DNA of 17,234 nt from Bacillota bacterium (GTDB lineage Bacteria; Bacillota_C; Negativicutes; Sporomusales; Sporomusaceae): positions 1 to 17,234 of the forward strand of contig JAEZQV010000253.1 of assembly GCA_023441125.1 (NCBI GenBank), given 5' to 3'. This document shows, one piece after another, positions 7,176-12,850 of this stretch. The position numbers were made by a program, and so were the translations under genes. Position 1 is the first letter of the stretch. Each line of letters starts with the position of its first letter. The notes under the pieces are model-generated. The model was not told the origin of the DNA, searched no databases, and saw nothing but the letters and a program-made list of their open reading frames with translations.

Positions 7176-7943
7176 CTACTTCACCTCGTATAAAATAACG
7201 GTGTTGCCGACTTTTACTCTGTCACCGTTATTGAGTTTTTTATGGGTAATGCGATGACCGCCGACATAAGTTCCGTTCAGGCTTCTGGCATCGTGAATGA
7301 CATGGGCGTTATCTTCGTAAACAATATAAGCATGCAGGCGCGAGGTATTCATATCCGACAGCGGTAATTCATTGGTATTACGGCGGCCGATATTTATCCT
7401 GTTGGTGGTGCAGTCTACTTTCAAACCGGCGTCCAGGCCGTCGATGACTGTCAGGAGGCCATGGACAAGTTTTTGCGGCGGGTGGGTTAGCAAAACCGGC
7501 TCCAGTTTATCAAAGATGCGGGTATCACCCGGATTTTGCTCTGCATTAGGCGGTTGAGCGGTTTCCTCATACGGCGCTTCGGTGAAACTGGAAATAATCC
7601 GAAACCCCTGCCCGGTGAGCTTTTCATCAGCGAAAAGCTCAATTTTGGGACTGCCGGCCATTGTATAGCCTTTGCTGCGGCTCTCTTCACTGAGAAATGC
7701 GGCTAAATCGCTGCAGACAGCGGCGGCGTACGGCTCCAGACGTTCGAAGTCCGGCGGATTTAGGTAGACGGCATAATGATTAGGCACATAAACGTGGGAA
7801 ACGCCAACTGTGCGTTCATTCTCCATTTCCTTGGCCAAATGCTTGGCAATTTCAGCCGGCTGGAGGCTGCTGGAGAACTGCCTGTTAAAAAAGCCTTCAA
7901 TATATTTTTCAAAAAAATTTTCTATATTGCGGACAAACTTCAA
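7176..7943 (-). CDS. fhaA: DUF3662 plus FHA domain protein (FhaA-like)
   Basis: Cytoplasmic phosphothreonine-binding adaptor. With my start (255 aa): an N-terminal DUF3662 domain about 1-120, beginning MKFVRNIENFFEKYIEG and containing VYVPNHYAVYLNP; a linker 121-155 with an isolated GDTRIFDK element; and a C-terminal FHA domain about 160-255 with GRR (186-188), SRLHA (Ser201, His204) and LNGT (Asn223, Gly224). The frame is open to a TTG at 7964. I prefer the in-frame TTG at 7943 because the promoter just upstream would start RNA near 7976, leaving no room for an RBS before 7964, whereas a GGGCGGGAG tract (7962-7954) can serve 7943, and the N-terminus then matches the family's usual style. It is the first gene of the envelope operon. 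In mycobacteria FhaA is a PknB substrate that binds phosphorylated MviN. Confidence 0.88.
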   Translation of the reverse strand: MKFVRNIENFFEKYIEGFFNRQFSSSLQPAEIAKHLAKEMENERTVGVSHVYVPNHYAVYLNPPDFERLEPYAAAVCSDLAAFLSEESRSKGYTMAGSPKIELFADEKLTGQGFRIISSFTEAPYEETAQPPNAEQNPGDTRIFDKLEPVLLTHPPQKLVHGLLTVIDGLDAGLKVDCTTNRINIGRRNTNELPLSDMNTSRLHAYIVYEDNAHVIHDARSLNGTYVGGHRITHKKLNNGDRVKVGNTVILYEVK

Positions 7944-7982
7944 GTTATCACAACTCCCGCCCAATCAAACCAATCTTTTTTA

Positions 7983-8011
7983 ATTATACGCGATAATGGC
8001 AATCTAGTCAA
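7983..8011 (-). promoter_or_regulatory. sigma-A type promoter for the fhaA-to-rpe operon
   Basis: Reverse strand: -35 TTGACT (8011-8006), a 17-bp spacer, -10 TATAAT (7988-7983). Five of six and six of six consensus bases with optimal spacing make this the best promoter in the window. It lies in the 50-80 bp gap between the rlmN stop and fhaA, with a predicted RNA start near 7976. It would let envelope genes be transcribed separately from the upstream translation genes. No terminator is visible between rlmN and it, so read-through is also possible. Confidence 0.85.
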
Positions 8012-8020
8012 AATTAACCA

Positions 8021-9073
8021 TTATACCGACATATTTTTGTGACGCAATTGCCCGCAGGCAGCGTCAATATCTGTACCCATTTCGCGTCTGACGGTAACAT
8101 TGATATGCTGCGCCTGTAAAAGCCGCTCGAAATTGGCAATATCCTTATCCGCCGGTCGCAGCAAGCCCCGCTCGGGTACCGGATTTATCGGAATAAGATT
8201 CACATTGGCCAGGCGCCCTTTCAGCAGCGCGGCCAGCGCCCGGGCGTGAGCAGCCTGATCATTGACCCCGGCAATTAAAGTATATTCGTAGGTTACACGC
8301 CGCCCGGTCCGGGCGGCGTAACGGTCGCCCGCAGCCAGAACCTGCTCCAGCGGATAACGCCGGTTGACAGGCATCAGCCTGGAGCGCAACAGATTGTCCG
8401 GGGCGTGCAGGGATATTGACAGCGTAATCGGCAATCCTTCAGTGCTCAGACGGTCCATTTCCGGAACTAATCCCGAAGTTGACAGGGCTATGCTGCGATA
8501 ACTCAGGTTCAGGCAATAGGGTTCATGAATGAGGCGGAGAAAGCGTAAAACATTGTCATAGTTGGCCAGCGGCTCGCCGGAACCCATGATCACGATAGAA
8601 TCCACTTTTTGCTCCTGCTGTTTAAGTAATTCATTGACAAACAGAACCTGGGCCAGGATTTCGCCGCCGGTCAGGTTGCGGGCCAGTCCGCCGAGCGTTG
8701 AGGCGCAGAACGTGCAGCCCATGGCGCAGCCAACCTGGGAGGAGATGCAGATACTATTGCCGTAGGGCTGGCGCATTAGGACTGTTTCCACGGCCATTCC
8801 GTCGGGGAAAGCAAGGAGAAATTTGCTTGTCCGGCCGTCGCCCGATTGCTGAGCTGCTTTTAAGCTAAGATCAGTAATGGAAAATTCTTTGGCAAGCAGC
8901 TGGCGTTGCTCTTTCCGCAAGTTGGTCATACCGTCAAATTGGCGGACACCTTGTTTATACAGCCATTCGGCAATTTGTTTGGCGCGGTATTGTTCCAGGC
9001 CGAGCGGTTGGACCACTGCGGCAATTTCACTGGCGAAAAGCCCGAATAGCTCAGTTTTGCCTGTATTCGTCAT
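8021..9073 (-). CDS. rlmN: dual-specificity RNA methyltransferase RlmN (23S rRNA m2A2503 / tRNA m2A37)
   Basis: Radical-SAM enzyme that methylates C2 of adenine in 23S rRNA and some tRNAs. The 350 residues include the iron-sulfur motif CAMGCTFC (Cys116, Cys120, Cys123), GSGEPL (165-170), SISLHAP (219-225), and the C-terminal GTDIDAACGQL with Cys340, the family's methyl-carrying cysteine. Length is typical. ATG at 9073 has GGAGG seven bases upstream; rsmB ends 15 bp before it. All key residues are present, so I expect an active enzyme rather than a Cfr-type resistance variant: synteny with rsmB and the PP2C/kinase genes is the standard housekeeping location in Firmicutes. It needs SAM, whose synthase is encoded at the right of the window. 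Confidence 0.96.
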   Translation of the reverse strand: MTNTGKTELFGLFASEIAAVVQPLGLEQYRAKQIAEWLYKQGVRQFDGMTNLRKEQRQLLAKEFSITDLSLKAAQQSGDGRTSKFLLAFPDGMAVETVLMRQPYGNSICISSQVGCAMGCTFCASTLGGLARNLTGGEILAQVLFVNELLKQQEQKVDSIVIMGSGEPLANYDNVLRFLRLIHEPYCLNLSYRSIALSTSGLVPEMDRLSTEGLPITLSISLHAPDNLLRSRLMPVNRRYPLEQVLAAGDRYAARTGRRVTYEYTLIAGVNDQAAHARALAALLKGRLANVNLIPINPVPERGLLRPADKDIANFERLLQAQHINVTVRREMGTDIDAACGQLRHKNMSV

Positions 9074-9088
9074 TATACATCCTCCGCC

Positions 9089-10447
9089 CTAGGCTTGCCG
9101 GGACATGCGGGCAATGAAAAAACCGTCGACGCCGTCGGTGTGCGGCCAGAGCTGCAGCATAGCTTCCGGGCGCTTTTGTCCTGGCAGATATTGTCCGGTT
9201 TGATTAAGACTGAACTCTGGATGACTGTCAAGAAAAGCCTGTACAACCGCCTGGTTTTCTTCCGGCTCCGTGGTGCAGGTGCTGTATACCAGTACGCCGC
9301 CGGGTTTGACGCATTCGGCGGCACTGTTTACTATCGCCGTTTGGAGTCTGGGTAAATCCTCTAACATGGCCGGCGATTTTCGCCAGCGGGAATCAGGCTT
9401 GCGTCTTAATACCCCCAGCCCGGAGCAAGGCGCGTCCACCAGCACCCGATCCGCTTGCTGCGGGAACAGGCCGCCTAAATTAACGGCGTCCAGCGCCTGG
9501 GTCTTAATATTGCCTAAACCCAGGCGAGTGGCGTTTTCGCGGGTAATGGCCAATTTATGCTCGTAAATATCGGTAGATAATACCCGGCCGGTATTACCCA
9601 GCAGCGCGGCAATGTGCGTGGTTTTGCCACCCGGTGCGCCGCAGGCGTCAATAATAAATTCACCCGGCTTGGGCCCCAGAATATGGGCTACCAGCATAGA
9701 GCTTTCATCCTGCACCTGGCAAAAGCCGGCCTGCAGAGATTGTAGCGTCCCGAGGGCCGGGTGGCCGGAGCAGATAATACCCTCCGGTGACCAGGCCGAG
9801 GGTTCGCAGGTAACCCCCTCCGCCGTCAGGCGTTTGAGCAGCCCGTCCCGGTCAATATGAAGGGTATTGGTGCGCAGCGACAGCGGCGGTGTTGTGTTGT
9901 TACACCGGCAGAGCGCTTCACAGGCGGAAATCCCCAGACGGCTTACCCAACGCTCTATCAGCCATGCGGGATGGCAATATTTTAGCGCCAAATGCTTTAC
10001 AGGTTCCTGGGAAAGGTCCGGGTACACAACTTTTTCCGGTGTGCGGGCGGCGCTCCTTAGTACGCCGTTCACAAATTTGACAGTGCCGGCATGGCCGTAT
10101 TTTTTGGCTAGTTCCACCGCCTGGTTGCACGCTGCCGAGGCGGGGATTTTGTCCAGAAAAAAAAGCTGATAGAGGCCTAAGCGCAGAATGTTTCTGATTA
10201 CCGGCGCCACCTTAGCCACCGGGCGGGACAGGTATAAGCCTAACATCCAGTCGAGTGTCGCGCCTGCTTTAACTGTACCGTACACCAATTCAGTAATAAA
10301 CCGCCGGTCCTGGTCAGAAAGCTGCCCTTGCGACGTCCGGCGGTTTATTTCCCTGGCCAGGGCAATGTTGGCATAAGCCCCATTGACTTCCACCTCATTG
10401 ATGACAGTAAGTGCGACTTCCCTGGCATTGATTTTTATTGCGGTCAT
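9089..10447 (-). CDS. rsmB: 16S rRNA (cytosine-967 C5) methyltransferase RsmB
   Basis: SAM-dependent m5C methyltransferase of 16S rRNA. Over 452 residues: an N-terminal NusB-like RNA-binding domain (about 5-140, with LVYGTVK and VKFVNGVLR), then the Rossmann methyltransferase with DACGAPGGKT (motif I, 267-276), DAPCSGLGVLRRKPD (motif IV, Cys341) and YSTCTTEPEEN (motif VI, nucleophile Cys391). Length is usual for the family. The ATG at 10447 overlaps the stop of the DUF116 gene as ATGA, with GGTGG six bases upstream, so the two are probably translationally coupled. It is followed after 15 bp by rlmN, another SAM-dependent RNA methyltransferase. Confidence 0.96.
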   Translation of the reverse strand: MTAIKINAREVALTVINEVEVNGAYANIALAREINRRTSQGQLSDQDRRFITELVYGTVKAGATLDWMLGLYLSRPVAKVAPVIRNILRLGLYQLFFLDKIPASAACNQAVELAKKYGHAGTVKFVNGVLRSAARTPEKVVYPDLSQEPVKHLALKYCHPAWLIERWVSRLGISACEALCRCNNTTPPLSLRTNTLHIDRDGLLKRLTAEGVTCEPSAWSPEGIICSGHPALGTLQSLQAGFCQVQDESSMLVAHILGPKPGEFIIDACGAPGGKTTHIAALLGNTGRVLSTDIYEHKLAITRENATRLGLGNIKTQALDAVNLGGLFPQQADRVLVDAPCSGLGVLRRKPDSRWRKSPAMLEDLPRLQTAIVNSAAECVKPGGVLVYSTCTTEPEENQAVVQAFLDSHPEFSLNQTGQYLPGQKRPEAMLQLWPHTDGVDGFFIARMSRQA

Positions 10448-11244
10448 TGAATGCCACCATCTTTATCCTTCGTTATGTCAGTATTGGCCATAAAGCTTTG
10501 TATAGCCTGTTCAACTTTAGTAAGGTCAACCCGGGTATTGCAGCAGGGACCGAAGGGACGGTCATTGAGCACACCAATAACCGGGAGCGGAAATACATCT
10601 TGAATACCGCTGGTTAGATCGCGTTCGCAGGCAATGGCCAGCACCGCATGGGGACGCAGTGTTTTGATTACTTTCCGGGCCAGTGTGCCGCCGGTGACGA
10701 CCGCCAGGTGGACCCCGTAAGCAGCGGTAAGTGCTGCCAGGTCGCCAATCTGGCACTGGCCGCAATGCCGGCAATTGGAGACATCACGGGTGATTTTGTG
10801 GGGACAGCTTTCATTTTGCAGGCAGTGAGGTGTCATGACTAGCAGCTTATCAGGGTTTACCGTGATGTTCTTCTGCTTGATTAAATGATTGCTGACTTCG
10901 ATAAAAGACCGTTCGACGCGCTCTTTGTCAACATCAAAGAGTTTTCCCAGGCAAATCGCCATCGGGAACAACAGGTTGATAGCCGACCAGGCCAATCCCT
11001 GGAAGATACCCAGGGTTTTGAAACCCAGAATGGCCAGGATGATGCCGGTGACACCACAGGCTGCCGCCAAAATGACGGCGGCCAGCAGAGTACCTAACAG
11101 CAGGGGCAAATAGCTGCTAATATTGGCTAAACCCGGCAGGCTTACGATCCATAAACCATAACTGGATAGCGTTGCCAGCAGTAAACTGCTAAGAATAAGT
11201 ATCAAAAACAGACGTTTGCGGGGCCTGTGTACTACTTCGATCAT
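10444..11244 (-). CDS. DUF116 family membrane protein with Cys-rich cytosolic domain, function unknown
   Basis: I recognise the DUF116 family; its biochemical function is not known to me. With my start (266 aa) there is an Arg/Lys-rich tip, TM helices about 10-33 and 46-72, a third weaker hydrophobic stretch 76-100, then a soluble domain. That domain holds a cysteine cluster (Cys141, Cys147, Cys158, Cys161, Cys164; pattern PHCLQNESCPHK...CRHCGQC) and later Cys206 (AIACERD) and a Cys234-Cys235 pair (FGPCCNTRVD). The arrangement suggests metal or iron-sulfur binding, an inference only. The frame is open to GTG 11253, but AAGGTGG covers that codon and is five bases before ATG 11244, so I chose the ATG. 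It lies 12 bp after fmt and overlaps rsmB by 4 bp, a conserved slot in many Firmicutes. Confidence 0.85.
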   Translation of the reverse strand: MIEVVHRPRKRLFLILILSSLLLATLSSYGLWIVSLPGLANISSYLPLLLGTLLAAVILAAACGVTGIILAILGFKTLGIFQGLAWSAINLLFPMAICLGKLFDVDKERVERSFIEVSNHLIKQKNITVNPDKLLVMTPHCLQNESCPHKITRDVSNCRHCGQCQIGDLAALTAAYGVHLAVVTGGTLARKVIKTLRPHAVLAIACERDLTSGIQDVFPLPVIGVLNDRPFGPCCNTRVDLTKVEQAIQSFMANTDITKDKDGGIQ

Positions 11245-11249
11245 TACTG

Positions 11250-11256
11250 CCACCTT
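11250..11256 (-). promoter_or_regulatory. ribosome binding site that sets the DUF116 start
   Basis: Reverse strand AAGGTGG, five bases before ATG 11244. It overlaps the upstream in-frame GTG (11253-11251), which argues against that codon being the start. Confidence 0.6.
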
Positions 11257-12198
11257 CTATTCAAATTGGCTGCCAACCGTCAGGCAATAGCCGCAAGCAC
11301 AGTCACTGGCCTTCATCCGGCGCTTGGATTCGGGCTGAATTTCCAGTATTTCGAGGGTTCCCCGGCCGGTTTCCACGACAAGTCCGTCTTTGGTAATGGT
11401 AACAACGCGGCCGGGCTCGGAGCATTGTGCTGCGCTGTCATATACTTTAGTCTGCCAGATTTTCAGTGATTTATTTTGGTATTTACAATAGGCTACCGGC
11501 CAGGGATTGAGTCCGCGCACCAAATTATGAATGGCAGTCGCGGGCTGGCGCCAGTCGATCCGTTCCGTATTGCGGCATAGCAGTCGGGCATAGGTGGCCT
11601 CGGCCTCATCCTGGGACTGGCGCGGCGCCTGACCGGCGGCGATTTTTTTTAGCGTGTCGGACAATACGGCAGCGCCAAGACGTTGGAGTTTGTCATGCAG
11701 ACTGCCTGTTGTGTCCGCCGGCAAAACCGGCGTCGTTGCCTTTAGTATCATATCGCCGGTATCCATGCCGACATCCATGTACATGGTGGTAATGCCTGTA
11801 GTCGTTTCCCCATTGATGACCGCCCAGTGAATCGGGGCCGAGCCGCGGTATTTGGGCAGCAGCGAGGCATGCACGTTAATGCAGCCGTAAGGCGGCAGGT
11901 CCAATATCTTTTTAGGCAGAATTTGTCCGAAGGCAACCACAACAATAATGTCGGGCTTAAGCGCGGCAAGCTGCTGGTAGTATTCTTCGGTCTTTATGCT
12001 GGCAGGTTGCAGGACAGGCAGATTATAGGCCAAGGCTGCTTCCTTGACCGGTGAATAGGTCAGCTTCTGTCCCCGGCCTTTTGGCCGGTCAGGCTGGGTG
12101 ACAACCGCCACTACCGGATAGTCTTCCTGCACAAGCATAGCGAGGCAGGGTACTGCAAAGTCAGGTGTTCCCATGAATACCGTACGTAAACTTCCCAT
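11257..12198 (-). CDS. fmt: methionyl-tRNA formyltransferase
   Basis: Formylates initiator Met-tRNA using 10-formyl-tetrahydrofolate. The 313 residues show the start VFMGTPDFAVPCL (7-19), the folate/catalytic region INVHASLLPKYRGSAPIHWA (107-126, with Asn108 and His110) and VGMDTGDM (Asp146). Asn, His and Asp match the catalytic triad of the E. coli enzyme (Asn106, His108, Asp144). The C-terminal tRNA-binding OB-like domain starts near residue 205 (RIDWRQPATAIHNLVRGLNPWP). Length is normal. ATG at 12198 is 5 bp after the def stop with AAGGGG eight bases upstream. Fmt and Def act on the same formyl group, which explains their tight pairing. Confidence 0.97.
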   Translation of the reverse strand: MGSLRTVFMGTPDFAVPCLAMLVQEDYPVVAVVTQPDRPKGRGQKLTYSPVKEAALAYNLPVLQPASIKTEEYYQQLAALKPDIIVVVAFGQILPKKILDLPPYGCINVHASLLPKYRGSAPIHWAVINGETTTGITTMYMDVGMDTGDMILKATTPVLPADTTGSLHDKLQRLGAAVLSDTLKKIAAGQAPRQSQDEAEATYARLLCRNTERIDWRQPATAIHNLVRGLNPWPVAYCKYQNKSLKIWQTKVYDSAAQCSEPGRVVTITKDGLVVETGRGTLEILEIQPESKRRMKASDCACGYCLTVGSQFE

Positions 12199-12203
12199 GT
12201 CAA

Positions 12204-12656
12204 TTACCCCTTGTGTATGGTTTTTGCCAGTTCTATAAAAAGAATGCCGTTTAAATGGTCAATTTCATGCTGCAGCGCCCGGGCCAACAGACCTGTGCCG
12301 GCTACGCGGAATTTTTTCCCGGCCCGGTTCTGGGCTTCGACTGTTACCGTAGCCTGCCGTTCCACTTCACCATACATGCCGGGTACACTCAGGCAGCCTT
12401 CCGTACCATTTTCACAGCCCTCCTGAGCAACAATTTCAGGATTAATCAGTTCAATGAGGCCGTCACCCACATCGATAACTACAATGCGCAGGGAAACACC
12501 CACCTGAGGCGCTGCCAAGCCCACCCCATCGGCGGCATACATGGTTTCCGCCATATCGTCAAGTAATTGCTTAATCTTGCGGTCAATTTTTTCGACAGGT
12601 GCAGCAACCTCCTTAAGAACCTTGCTGCCTGCTTTTTTAATCTCCATTACCGGCAT
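12204..12656 (-). CDS. def: peptide deformylase
   Basis: Removes the N-formyl group from nascent proteins; metal (usually Fe2+) hydrolase. The 150 residues carry all three family motifs: GVGLAAPQVG (44-53), EGCLSVPG (86-93; metal ligand Cys88) and HEIDHLNG (130-137; ligands His130 and His134, catalytic Glu131). The short length and absence of the insertion found in type II enzymes fit a type I deformylase of clostridial style. ATG at 12656 has an excellent AGGAGG seven bases upstream. It is the first gene after a 194-bp gap that contains a plausible promoter, so it may head the def-fmt-DUF116-rsmB-rlmN unit. Confidence 0.97.
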   Translation of the reverse strand: MPVMEIKKAGSKVLKEVAAPVEKIDRKIKQLLDDMAETMYAADGVGLAAPQVGVSLRIVVIDVGDGLIELINPEIVAQEGCENGTEGCLSVPGMYGEVERQATVTVEAQNRAGKKFRVAGTGLLARALQHEIDHLNGILFIELAKTIHKG

Positions 12657-12746
12657 ATTTGTACCTCCTCTTACCTATATTGTTCCGTTAGAATCCACCT
12701 AGCAGAATTATGACAAAGGCTACGGCACTATATAGGCCATAGAAAA

Positions 12747-12774
12747 ATTTTACCACAATGTAGCGGGTTATGAA
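12747..12774 (-). promoter_or_regulatory. possible promoter for def-fmt-DUF116-rsmB-rlmN
   Basis: Reverse strand: TTCATA (12774-12769; four of six bases), 16-bp spacer, TAAAAT (12752-12747) preceded by TGG, i.e. an extended -10 form. The predicted RNA start is near 12740, giving a leader of about 85 bases before def. The rest of the 194-bp gap between priA and def holds no ORF with an RBS and no convincing terminator that I can see. Confidence 0.45.
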
Positions 12775-12850
12775 AAGTACATCTGCTGAAAGCCGTTTTG
12801 TGCTACAGGGAGCGAATGACAAATTGCTGTGAATTTCTGAATGAATCTGA

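Noticed and set aside
8020..8049. Second TATAAT at the rlmN stop with TTGCGT 16 bp upstream, as an alternative promoter
   Set aside because: The -35 is poor and it overlaps rlmN coding sequence; the promoter 30 bp downstream is much better.
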